Assembly: GCF_900496995.4 (NCBI RefSeq)
Contig: NC_044009.1
Coordinates: 41,997,505 to 42,061,504, forward strand
Source of the DNA: Aquila chrysaetos chrysaetos
Lineage: Eukaryota > Chordata > Aves > Accipitriformes > Accipitridae
DNA: 64,000 nt
Reading direction: 5' to 3'
Below the pieces are notes generated by a model. That model had not been told where the DNA came from. It was given only the letters and a program-made list of their open reading frames with translations, and did no database searches. This document shows positions 24,723-35,500 of the stretch, piece after piece. The translations under genes were made by a program, and so were the position numbers. Each line of letters starts with the position of its first letter. The first letter of the stretch is position 1.

Positions 24723-25966
24723 TGGAACTTTTTTCTTCTACTTTTTTTTCTTCAAGTTCACTTTTGATTACCTCAGTGTAATCTATTGCTTTGCTCACAT
24801 CGATGGCCTAATCTCATCTGAATTAAAGCTTTCAGCTAAAAGATAAAGTTGGGTTACATCAATGTAATAACAGTGCTATAGCCAGTGCTCTGCTAGTCCT
24901 CTAAATGGCCCCACATATGAATTATGGCACTATGCAGTCTTCAGTATGTAAACATTTGTCCAACACTGGTATTTGGGATGAGAGAGAGGGCTCCTTTCCT
25001 AAGATCTGCAGGTGAATCAATCACACCAATACATCTAGTCATGTCAGCTCATTAACCTGGTTGTCTTCCACTGCTAATAGCAAATCACAAATCCATTTTC
25101 CTTTCTCTATTAAATGGCTAAAATAATTGAAGAAGCAACACATTTAAGTGCTGTGAGAAGTATTTAGGTACTTTTCTGAATCCATAGTGAAATCTGTGGC
25201 CGTATTTGCTGGGTTGTCAGCATTAACTGATAGGCTTTTACATTCCGGTTTCTTGAGGTTATGTGAGAAGACTGCAATCTGCTTCCCATACAAATTGACT
25301 ATCAATTGCCATTAGATTCAAAACCACTACCTGCCCTTTGGTTTTCTTAGTAACTGAAAACACATGTTATGGTACTAAGTTTCCCTCATATTCTTGGGTT
25401 TCTTTGACAAAGATTGTCTGAATATTAGGTAGTGGTGAAAAGATGCTGATCTGTTTCCTTTGACACAAAAAGTTTTCTCCAGTCATCTACAATAACTACA
25501 CAAAATCGGAGTGAAGAATAGCAAGACAGAGCCAGAATACTTTTCATCGGCCATATCTGCTGGGTGACCTTGGAAACAAAGGAACTCTTTTGGGCTTAAC
25601 CTCACAGCTACAGCATAGTGCTGCAGAAATGGCTTTAGCAAATTGCTAGATGAAGCTTACAACCTTTGTCCCTGTCTCTCCATCTCAATGGTTAATGTGT
25701 TGTGAATTGTCTGGAAAAGAAAAAGCTGGAAAAGAGCCTACTACAAATATTCTAGCTCCATTGATTCCTGAAGGAATATAGTTAAAGTAATTCTCTTATT
25801 CCTAAAAAAAAGATTTCCTCCTGACTTTAAAAAGAGCAGCTGGGTTAGTGGTTAGCTGGTTAAAATATGTGGTAACTTGGTCTCCCATTTCAACACAAAC
25901 ATTAACTCAAAATCACAATATACCGCATAGTCATCCAGGACAACATGAAAGTATGAATAAACTTAC
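24723..25966. other. No gene recognised (inferred ROPN1 intron)
   Basis: About 1.2 kb of unique AT-rich sequence immediately 3' (minus strand) of the better ropporin exon. If the gene is complete this is intron. I found no matching coding exon and no clear repeat. Confidence 0.45.
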
Positions 25967-26128
25967 AAATCCAATCAGTTTACATGCCAGGGCTAAAAAC
26001 TTCAGCCACTCAATTTCTTCGGTAAAATGTTCAATATTAATTACACTCACAAATAAGTCTTCTCGGAGATTCAGTGCCTCCCACATGTGAGCCAGTCTAC
26101 CTGCATGCATTATAGCTCTCTTTTCCAT
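25967..26128 (-). CDS. ROPN1: ROPN1-like exon (ropporin-1, middle of protein)
   Basis: A 162-bp exon of 54 codons in phase 0 at both ends, with a good acceptor (gcttatctccag) and a perfect donor (GTAAGT). The translation contains LAHMWEALNL and [20 protein letters not shown], matching ropporin-1 LAQMWKVVNL and [20 protein letters not shown]. The exon aligns over its whole length with human ROPN1 residues starting VAGRLII. Ropporin is a dimerising RIIa-domain protein of the sperm flagellum fibrous sheath that binds AKAPs and rhophilin; this exon lies after the RIIa domain. Position and strand match mammalian synteny. There are no stops or frameshifts, and the conserved run argues for selection. 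It fits ROPN1 much better than the paralogue ROPN1L. Whether the gene is complete is open. Confidence 0.85.
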
Positions 26129-26742
26129 CTGGAGATAAGCACAAATTAAAAATGCATCACAGGAAAATGCATGCTATTTTGCCTCCATTCAGAGGAAGAC
26201 AAGGTTCTCTGTAATCCAGTATCATGCCCAAAATACTTGAGTAGGGCTTGACCTAGGCTTTTATTTTGTAAGTGTGCTGTGATGATTAGGGGCTAGATAA
26301 ATAGGGAGCATCAGTGATATCAGAGACTAACTGGATGCCTGAAGCCCACATTTGGTGGGTACAGTTAAGAAAGATTATAGCAAAACCACTCCATAAGTAA
26401 AATAGGAGGAAAAAGTGGAAGCACATAATGATTACAAGTTATAAAAATACAGGTAAAATTAATAGTGTGAGTACAGGAAATAATTACTCCTGTAACATCT
26501 GGAAGGATGTTAATTTTACAGAAGTGTGGCCTGACTGTAATTTTAAATTTGTTGCTGGACATTTATTCATGCATATTCTTTCTTTGGCAACAGTGGTATG
26601 ACTTGGGTAAGCAAGCAATCTGAGTATGAAAACCATAAATCTTCAGGGCCAAAGGAAGCACAGCTGAAGAAATAATCTACTTTCCACTATATAGAAACAG
26701 CTAATACATTAGTATTCACCATCCATTATATTTATATTAACC
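26129..26742. other. Inferred ROPN1 intron segment, no feature
   Basis: Unique AT-rich DNA between the ropporin exon and the LTR. The 5-bp target duplication TAACC sits at 26738-26742. I see nothing else. Confidence 0.5.
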
Positions 26743-27130
26743 TGTATTGGCTTTGTGTGGCAGGGTTTTGGTAGCGGGGGGGGGTTACAGGGGTGGCTTC
26801 TGTAAGAAGCTGCTGGAATCTTCCCCTGTGTCCGACAGAGCCAATACCAGCCGGCTCTAAGACGGACCCACCGCTGGCCAAGGCCGAGCCAATCAGCGAT
26901 AGTGGTAATGCCTCTGTGATAACATTTTTAAGAAGGGAAAAAAAGTTGGGACAGGCGGTATACGGCAGCCGGAGAGAGGAGTGAGAACATGTAAGAGAAA
27001 CAACCCTGTGGACACCAAGGTCAGTGAAGAAGGAGAGGGAGGAGATGCTCCAGGTGCCGGAGCAGAGATTCCCCTGCAACCCGTGGTGAAGACCGTGGTG
27101 AGGCAGGCTGTCCCCCTGCAGTCCATGGAG

Positions 27131-27477
27131 GTCCACGCCGGAGCAGATATCCACCTGCAGCCCGTGGAGGACCCCACGCCGGAGCAGGTGGGTTCCCGAA
27201 GGAGGCTGTGACCCCATGGGAACCCCACGCTGGAGCAGGCTCCTGGCAGGAGCTGTGGATCTGTGGAGAGAGGAGCCCATGGAGCAGGTTTTCTGGCAGG
27301 ACTTGTGACCCCGTGGGGGACCCACGCTGGAGCAGTGTGCTCCTGAAGGACTGCACACCATGGAAAAGGACCCATGCTGGAGCAGTTCGTGAAGAACTGC
27401 AGCCCGTGGGAAGGACCCACGTTGGAGAAGTTCGTGGAGGACTGTCTCCCGTGGGTGGGACCCCACGCTGGAGCAGG
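27131..27477 (+). repeat. Degenerate minisatellite-like repeats inside the LTR
   Basis: The motif CCACGCTGGAGCAG and close variants recur near 27131, 27171, 27222, 27320, 27370, 27418 and 27461, separated by about 40-100 bp and joined by related GTGGAGGAC / GAACTGCAGCCCGTGG units. Confidence 0.85.
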
Positions 27478-27694
27478 GGAGGAGTGTGATGAGTCCTCCC
27501 CCTGAGGAGGATGAAGCGGCAGAAAATAACGTGTGATGAACTAACCGTAAACCCCATTCCCCGTCCCCCTGTGCCGCTGGGGGGGTTGGTAGAGAATCCG
27601 GGAGTAAAGCTGTGCCCGGGAAGAAGGGAGGGGTGGAGGGAAGGTGTTCTGAGATTTGGTTTTATTTCTCATTACCCTACTCTGGTTGATTTGT

Positions 27695-27700
27695 AATAAA
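27695..27700 (+). terminator. Poly(A) signal of the LTR
   Basis: AATAAA on the plus strand, about 190 bp before the LTR end, followed by T-rich sequence. It fixes the LTR orientation as plus. Confidence 0.75.
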
Positions 27701-28054
27701 GTGAGTTATTTTTCCCCAAGCTCAGACTGTTTTGCCTGTGACGGTAATTGGTAAGTGATCTCTCCTGTCCTTATCTCGACCCACAAGCTCTTTGTTATAT
27801 CTTCTCTCCCCTGTCCAGCTGAGGAGGGGGAGTGATAGAATGGCTTTGGTGGGCACCTGGCAACCAGCCAGGGTCAACCCATCACATAACCATACAGAAT
27901 ATTTATGGACATAGAGGTGAAAGCGGTTTATCCAAACTGAAAACATAGTCAGTATAACAATATTATTGAAATAATAAATACAATAAAAAGCCTTTGGATG
28001 GAAATTATCAACATCTTACATACTTGCCCCAGAAGCGGGGAAGATATTTCTTGC

Positions 28055-28126
28055 TCTTTGATCCAGGACCTTTAAGAGCTCTGGTGTGACATCTTTCCGT
28101 TCTGTCCAAGGCACCCTTCCTGATGT
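28055..28126 (-). CDS. ROPN1: ROPN1-like exon (upstream of the 25967-26128 exon)
   Basis: A 72-bp stretch, 24 codons, reading TSGRVPWTERKDVTPELLKVLDQR. The core VTPELLKVLDQ parallels human ropporin LTPELLKILHSQ and continues directly, in phase 0, into the next exon. The acceptor is ttcccctag, right after an in-frame stop. The donor appears to be GC rather than GT (AGA|GCAAGA). GC-AG introns are a known minor class and their consensus favours GCAAG. With this end, the residue count after LLK (five) equals the human count. The exon is short and the flanking conservation modest, so confidence is lower. Upstream exons carrying the RIIa domain were not found. Confidence 0.6.
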
Positions 28127-28204
28127 CTAGGGGAACATCACCACAGGCCACAGCAGATGTACAATAATTCAGACCTATGGCATCAAACTTAAGATGTCAA
28201 AATA

Positions 28205-28345
28205 AAGGAAACCCTAGAGGCCATCTGGTCTCTCCTTCTGCCCCAAGGCAGAAGTCTGTGATGTCAGAGATGTCTGTGCCCATCCTGCCAGGAGTTTGTC
28301 TAGCCTGCTCTTGAAGACCTCCAGCCTTTCCATGTGGCATTCTAC
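28205..28345 (-). mobile_element. CR1-type LINE, 3' part (left piece of a split copy)
   Basis: Antisense match to the amniote CR1 3' region: the GGCCATCTGGTCTCTCC stretch, then TTTGTCTAGCCTGCTCTTGAAGACCTCCA, ends at CTAC (28342-28345). The same element resumes after the insertion at 28346-28771. Confidence 0.8.
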
Positions 28346-28771
28346 GTGCCAAGGCCCTGAAGGCATCAGTGGCCTGAACGGCCCTGACCAGCCTCCCCTG
28401 GCATAACCCCCATGCCTGCCCTTGGGCCCAGGACCCTTATTTCAGCCCAGCCCAGGGCCATCAGTCCCTGTCCCAGCAATGCTGTAGAATGCCAGGCTCT
28501 AGCTCCACTACAGTCCTGCTTTGCTCGACCATGGGCCCTCCTGATCCCAGACTGCTAACTAACTGCTTGACTTGACCTTGGAGCTGCCTCATCACCAGGA
28601 ACTTGCCTGATGATGTGGGCTCAGGGCTGCCTCCCCTGGCCTGCCTGATCCCTTGCTGGGGGCAGTGGCACAGGGCCTGGCTGGTGGGTCTCTGCCCTGC
28701 CAGCTGTGGCATTGCATGTGGCTCCTAGCTTCCCACCCTGAGGGAGCAGCTGGCCTCTGCTGCACTCTGAG
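28346..28771. mobile_element. Unidentified 426-bp insertion inside the CR1
   Basis: C- and G-rich sequence interrupting the CR1. Removing it and one copy of a flanking CTAC (28342-28345 and 28772-28775) restores a continuous CR1 reading (TTCTAC-CATTGCCCCTGAGCAA against the family's TTCTACCACCTCCCTGGGCAA). It has no poly(A) tail, no clear TG...CA ends and no terminal inverted repeats that I can see. Class unknown. Open frames in it are probably incidental. Confidence 0.65.
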
Positions 28772-29570
28772 CTACCATTGCCCCTGAGCAATCTGTTGCA
28801 GTGCTTCACTGCAGAAAAGTTTGTCCTGCTCCCAGCTTAAATCTTCCCTGCTGCATTTTAACCTACTGACTCATTTTCTATTCTCCATGAACTTGGAGAG
28901 CATCACTTCCCTTTTTTCTTTGCAGTTGTGTTTTAAAGATGTGAAGACAATTACTATGTCACCTTTGATATTCTATTTTCTATGGTAAACAACCTGAAAT
29001 TGCTCAATCCTGCCTGTGTGTTGTGTTTCATACAATTTTAGTTACTCTAATCTGGAGTCTTCAGCTGATACTCATCTTTCTTGAAATATGATGCCCAAAA
29101 CTGGACAAAACACTCCAGCTGAGACCTTACCAATGCTAAGAATAACAGAAGGATTACATCATCTGTCTATAAATGATACCCTGTTTATATTTCTCAGTAC
29201 AATGTTTTTCTCTTTTGCAACAGAACAGTGTTGTTAACTGATATTGAACTTGAATTTCACAATAGTCCTCAAAACTTTCTGCAACAGTATGAGCTATCCA
29301 GTTATTCCTTATGTTGTGAACATTGTTGCTGAATCCTGACTCTCTGTAGAATTTTGCACATTCCCTTATTGAATGGCTATCTTTTTTCCACAAGATTTCT
29401 CTAATTTGTTAAAATACGTTAAGGGAATTTTTAATCTAGGTGTCATCCTCTAGGTCCTTGGAATGAGAAACTGCTCCCTTTAATCTACCAACATGTAGCT
29501 GCCTCTACACACTTCCTCTATCAAATATTTTCCCTTCCTATCAGCAAAGTAATTAATAACACAGACATTT
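28772..29570 (-). mobile_element. CR1-type LINE (right piece of the split copy)
   Basis: Antisense to CR1. It follows the ancient amniote CR1 consensus through CAGTGCTTCACTGCAGAAAAG, AAATCTTCCCTGCTGCA, GATGCCCAAAACTGGACAAAACACTCCAG, and a region ending near GAGCTATCCAGTTATTCC. Divergence is high, so it is old. The right boundary is approximate. Confidence 0.8.
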
Positions 29571-32500
29571 CAATTGTCATTTTGATTCAATGTTAACACC
29601 ATAGTGTGATGAGTAAGTTTTGTCAGAACACACTGTAAGAAACATTCAGTGTATTATATCTAGTATACTGCTTGGTTATTCCAGTTTAGGGTTGCTGCTG
29701 CACTGGATTGGCTTCAGAACATGGCAGTGAGGTGATGGAGAAACAGGTTCACAGTAAACCTTGTAATTAATTGTACATACTGTGCTTCTATAAATTTTAT
29801 TTATATTATTATTGAATATTATTTTTGTCAATTTGAAGGATTCCCTGATGTTTAAAAAAATGCCAGAATCTTGTGCCTGTGAAAATGATGAGCTTTGGTT
29901 ATCTTTCTGGTGAATTAGTTAAAACATGGGCCTGGTGCTACAGTCCGTTTAAAATGGAATCTCAGCTGGGTTAGATATGCAATTGATGTAAATCAGCACA
30001 ACTCCATTTACCCTAGCTAGGAAGCTGACCTGTATTCTCAGTTTAGACACTAGGAACTTTCTCAAACTGATCTTATCAGAGGCCTAAGTATTTTTTACTC
30101 TTTTTAGACCTTAACCTAAAGCATTTGAAATAATTAGGAAACTTACTATTTATTTAATAGTAGGCTTGGGATTATTTCCTTTAAAAACCAAATAACAGTG
30201 CTGAATACGTATCATTATCTGCTCCCTGAAACAATATAGGAAATGATGGAAAATAAGCATGTCTTAGATATGTCTCCTTAGGCCTGGGACTACATCAAAG
30301 GATGCAAGTAACAGCTTAAAGGCAAAATGTTGTGTTCATCTTAAATTATTCAGTAGAAGTAAAGAGCAATAAAGCATCAATATCATCATCTTCACCTTAA
30401 TTATCATATCTGAGAAAAACAATTATTAATGTAAAGTGGACCTTAATCATGGAAAAGCATTTATCCTCTAAGACAGGGTTCTCCTAACCTGTTTTATAGG
30501 ATGGGAACTATGCTTCACTTTTTCTCATCTAGCTCCAACACAGTCTTTACTTGGAAAGTCTGTTTTTCAATCTTCCATTTCATTTCAATATTTCTCAGCT
30601 AAAGTTCTCAAGCAATCATTTTTACTTCCACTTATGGAACAGCCATGTAAATCCTTCAATGATATCCTTCTCCTCATATTTCCTTAAACGTTTGGGCAAA
30701 TACTTACAAAATCTTTCTCAGCATCTGTGTCATATCTCTTTTACAGAAAACAAATTATAAATCAATCACCTAAAAATCACTGACTTCAATTTTGCCCAGC
30801 CTGGTACTGAAAGTGACTGGAGATCTTTTCCTACATCATGACTGTTTGTTGTCTTATGAGAAATGAATTTAGTGATCTCACTCTGCTTTCTAGTGAATAC
30901 GTTAGCATAATTTATGACTCCCACAGCAGAGAAGGCTGAAAATATAGAGACTGGAAAACAGATTTTTCTTTTTCTACTATGAGTCATCTTGGATTACAAC
31001 TGAGGGACATTGCCTGGCTTAGGCCAGGGAAGCTTGAACTCTTGGTGTCTGTGCTTCTCCATATGGAGAGACATAAAGGAGCTATATAGGAGATTTTCTC
31101 TAAGGCAATTGCTACATCCTCTGTCCTTCTCCAACGCTTAAATTGCCAATATTGACTTTGAAATCAGATGTGTTGTAATGCTTCTTATATCATGGGACTG
31201 GCTGTCTTGTAAGCTCTGTGAGTCCCGCCTCAGGTGGACGAGGGTCTCCTTCTCAGGGCTGAATTAGGCTAAGGTGACCTGCTATCTTGGTCATACAGAG
31301 GATGACCTGACATGCAGAGACTGTCCTGGCTTTTGAGTAAAACCTATTGCATTTTTTCTTCCCCCTATTTGGCTTCTGTCAAGATGTTGGATTTTCTCCC
31401 TTTCCTTCTCTTCAGTTTGATTTCCAGAGCTATGACTTATTCACAGCTTCATTTCCAGTTTCATTCGCAGAGGTGGAAGTGGTGGCCTCAGTCTTAGCAC
31501 TTGTGTCAGAACACATGAAAGAAGCTTGCTGACCTAAAATAAGCTGTTTCTGTGCTCAGTATCTCTTACTGAATCTCTCACTTTCACTCACAAGTCTAAT
31601 CCCCATTCTGAGTCCAGTAGTTGTAATCTCCCTTAGTTTATTTCCTGTTTCTTTGCCTTTTTCTTGCACCAAAAGTGTCAGCCCTTTTGTTACGGTGGAC
31701 CTACCTTTACAAGGTTCAGTGCTGGCTTCTTGCTTTCTGTCCCATCTGATCTCCTCTGAAGAGGAGTGTGACCTACGCTATTATGTTGTGAGCTTAGTGA
31801 GCACTACAGTATGTATGGGATAGACCTTTAAAAAGACTGGCTTCTAAATGTTCTTCAATTGATATTAGGTACCTTAGGCTCAAAATGCAGGCTGTTTCTA
31901 AAGATTTCCAGAGTCTGATATTAAAGAAATATCTCATTTCTTTAACAAGAAAGTCAGGAAGGTAGATCTGTTTTTAAATATTTGATTTAGTGTTTGGATT
32001 ATGTTTCTGCACGAGAACCAGAGGATGAAACTGAAAACAACTGTTTACAGTCTTGAAATTTATTCATCTACTTTTGCTGTTCAATGTGATTAAAAGTGAA
32101 ACGAATGGAAAAGAAATGGTTATAACAATCTCCCAGGTGATTACTAGCAGGCAAAATAGGTCTTGGAAAGTGTTAGCTCAAAAACAGTAAAAGAAAAAAC
32201 ACTTCTGGAGTTGAATTCCTACTGTGCAGAATGCTAATGAAACTCGTGGATCAAGAAATCATGCCAAGAAAGCTGTATTAACTTCTTAAAGATTTGTAAG
32301 CTACACTGAAAAATGACAAAAGATGACATCCCAAAAGCTTGAGCTCCTCCAGGCCTTGAACATCTATGTTTCTACACTTGAAAAATTACCACCCCATATG
32401 ACATTACTACCTGTATTCTTTGCTCTGCTTAGTGGAAATTCCTCAGTAGAAGTCCAGTAATTCCCGCCTTGCTGTTCTCAAGTCAATTAGCTCCTTTTCC

Positions 32501-35500
32501 TCTACAATTCCACCCCCTATTCTTATTTCACTTCCCAACCCTTTGCAAGTCTTCGTCCTAAAATACCTCCCTGAACTCTTAAACATACAGTTCACCACAA
32601 AACTGTCCTGTATCTGATAATTTCCTCCCATTCCATGACCAATGTCCACACAGGTATCTCACCTTTTCATAATTTTCCCACCTTAACACCACCCTCTCCG
32701 CCACTGTCCTCTGCATATTAAGATGTTCCTGCTCCATGCTCATCCTTACTCTAGTTATCTCCCTCCCCACCTGCCTGCCCATCCACCGGTCCTCTCTCCC
32801 CATTTCCAAGCTCTTCCCCATTTTCCATCATTACCAGAGGCTGAGGTTTTCTCCATGGAGCTTGGCCAGTGTTAAGGAGAGGAACCACTGGACCTGATTC
32901 TAGAAGCACCTCTGTGATACGGGCTGTAGTCTACTGGCAGGAGCAAGGCTTTTCTTTCCCTGCATCCCTGTGTGAATCACAAACACCCTGATCCTATCAG
33001 CTGTGCATTGCCCAAGGAAGGGTGAGGCTGGGAGCTTGGACAGGTCACTAGGGCTCCAGAAAATAGCTGTTCGCAATCATGCTAGAGATCAGCAAAGAAG
33101 AGTGTTTGAACCCTTCAGGGTGGTCACCTCGAAACATTGTTGTGACTCTGGAGATAGGCAAGGTACTGGTTATACATAGTCTACGCTGCAGAATGCCTAA
33201 AGGTAACATGGGGTGTGTAAATGTAGTGGGGCAAAAGGGGCACTGCATGCAGTTTTTCAGGGAACTTGCAAACACATTTATACAAATAGAGTGGCTCCTG
33301 GTTCGGGGAGCTCTGTGTCTGGGACACAAAGGCTCCACTGGGATCAAGGCAGTTGGGAAAAAAGCGAGAACAGCCTGCAAGTGTATTTCTCAGCAAAGAT
33401 GTGAACCTGTGTGTGACTGTCTGAGGGGACAGCAGCACAATATGAGTCGAATGTCCAACTGGGCTGTCAGCTTCTAGAATTGTATATTTAAGTTAGGGCC
33501 TGTTTTATGTTAAAATATATATTCCCAATGTTTGTGTATCCCCCAAATCCCCTGTTTAAAATCATGATTCAAGTGGAATGATTTTAGGCAGACAGCCTAA
33601 AAACAATAACTCCAGGAGGTCATCTGAGCTCTGAAACGTAAAAGATTTACAAGGGAAGGCAGGGTCATGGTAAGGCCTGGTTCCTATCCATTTACCCTGA
33701 AATGATACATAATATTAGTCCGAAACCAACAAATAAGTATGCTACAAATAGTTCCCATGGACTGCGTATCGCCTTTGTAAATTGTTTGGATGCTTTAGTC
33801 AAAAACCTTCAAATGCAAAACACCTTAAAGGATGAAGAGTATAGAGTCAAGAACAGTACATACCTTCTGAATTATGTGCTGTCAGTATGTAACACAATAG
33901 ATACAAATTTATTGATGTAGATATAAACTAGATATCTGGCAAAAGACTGCTGTAAATAGTAATAATGTACTACCCCGAAAAAGGGATCATTCAGTAATTA
34001 GAGCAGAACAACTACAGAAATTGTACATTTTTGTAATTATTACAGTAGGAAAATTTGAAAGCTTTTATATCAGAATATTATCATTCTTGCAATCTTCCTT
34101 CAAGTTTATGGGAGGCTGGTGCCTTCGTTTCAGGTGACAGGAACTGTGCTCTATGTAGACTGCAGTGAGGTTGCTCCAGAGGTGAATCCTAAATAACTTC
34201 CAGCGGAAGTTGGCAATACTTCTTTATGTGGCTTTAGCCTACAAATGAAATGGAAATGGTTATTTTATTTCTATATACAAAGTTTTTCTCCCTTCCTGGT
34301 GCTTTTGTCTAAAATTGCATCTTGCCATATCTTTGAACGTCAGGAAGTGCAGGGGAGATAGCCTGCTGCTTATGGAAGTGAAACAACGTGAACATACAAC
34401 TCTCTTCTTTCAAGCAGTTCTTTTTTTCACAGATATAAGAAGCTAAATAATGTTACTAAATTGTCGTTCACCAAAGCGTACTGGTTATTTGGGTTTAGCT
34501 AGCTGAAGTCTGTGCTGAACTGGTTGCAGGCTTGCTGAGGATTCTTGATGGAGTTCTCGTGCTCAGTTATATGTTCTGCTATGTAACTGTTTCAAGCAGT
34601 GAATAGGCTTTATATGTCCCAGAGACATTTGTTGCTGACCAATTAGCACTAATAATATTATTTTCTCTTTCCTGTTGATGTTAGAGTAGGCTTTTGTGCT
34701 TGAATGTGGTGGCAAGAGGATGGGAATCTTAATTACTGAGGGCTGGATCATGCTGCCTTGTAGGAAACTCTGTGGGAGGAATACAAAAAAGAGCGAGATT
34801 CCTCCATTGGAAAAGCAGTAGTAGAAGGCCAACTTCTCCTTCCCCCTGCACAGAAGGTGCAGGGAACCCTGCCTCTAACACTTGTAAACAATTCGCAAGA
34901 GACACTGGCCTCAGCAGCAGTTGGACTTTGTTCTCTTCAGGTTGGTGAAGAACTGTTTAATAACAGGGCACAGGAGCTTGGTACAAATTAAAACCAGAAG
35001 ACTGGTTTTACCTTCTTTGTAGACTCCCCATAGCACCTGGGAAATGAACAGCTATCTCTGGGCTTCCTCACCTTCAGGATTCTCAGAAACCATTTGAGAG
35101 TCATCTAAAAATATTCACCCTGACTGCATATACATAATTAATTTTATCTCGATACACATATTTATTTTTAAACTTACTGCTAGCTAAGCTGGCTTTAACA
35201 GGTAGTTAATTTTAAATCATTTTTTGTGTGCTGTAATAAGACAGAATATAACAACAAAAACATCATGTGTCATTCTGTTTTCCCTTTAAGACATTTTGTG
35301 GAACAGCATTGCCCCAGGGTTGAAAAAACCCACAGCAATAATCTGTAACTATTGGACAAACTGTCAGGGGAGCTTAATAGCATTTATATCACTGCTGAGA
35401 GGGTACAAATGCAATAGAACATGGGCACAGTAACTTTTTTTCTGCAGACTGCTAAGAGCAGAAACAAAGCTTATGGAGAATGAATTAAATCAATCTGAGA

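Larger units (their letters stand above)
26743..27886 (+). mobile_element. Solo LTR of an ERVL-like endogenous retrovirus
   Basis: An 1144-bp LTR beginning TGTATTGG and ending CATCACA, flanked by identical 5-bp duplications (TAACC at 26738-26742 and 27887-27891). The sequence has the look of a long LTR family abundant in neoavian and passerine genomes. Five-base duplications suit class III (ERVL-type) integration. It contains CCAAT motifs near 26838 and 26889, an AT-rich TATA-like box near 26925, a repeat-rich centre and an AATAAA at 27695-27700. No internal retroviral genes are present, so it arose by LTR-LTR recombination. Long open frames inside it, on both strands, are by-products of GC-rich repeats and are not proteins. 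It lies antisense to the ropporin gene, between its two visible exons. Confidence 0.92.

Noticed and set aside
25931-26128. Assignment of the 162-bp exon to ROPN1L
   Set aside because: The run [14 protein letters not shown] fits ROPN1; ROPN1L has a clearly different sequence (KIKWINFLALGC) at this point, and synteny favours ROPN1.
26732-27557. Long open frames of up to 244 codons on both strands
   Set aside because: All lie inside the LTR and follow its GC-rich repeats; no retroviral or host domain is present.
33079-33477. 132-codon plus-strand open frame
   Set aside because: The opposite strand is also open, there is no family match, and no promoter or splice context.
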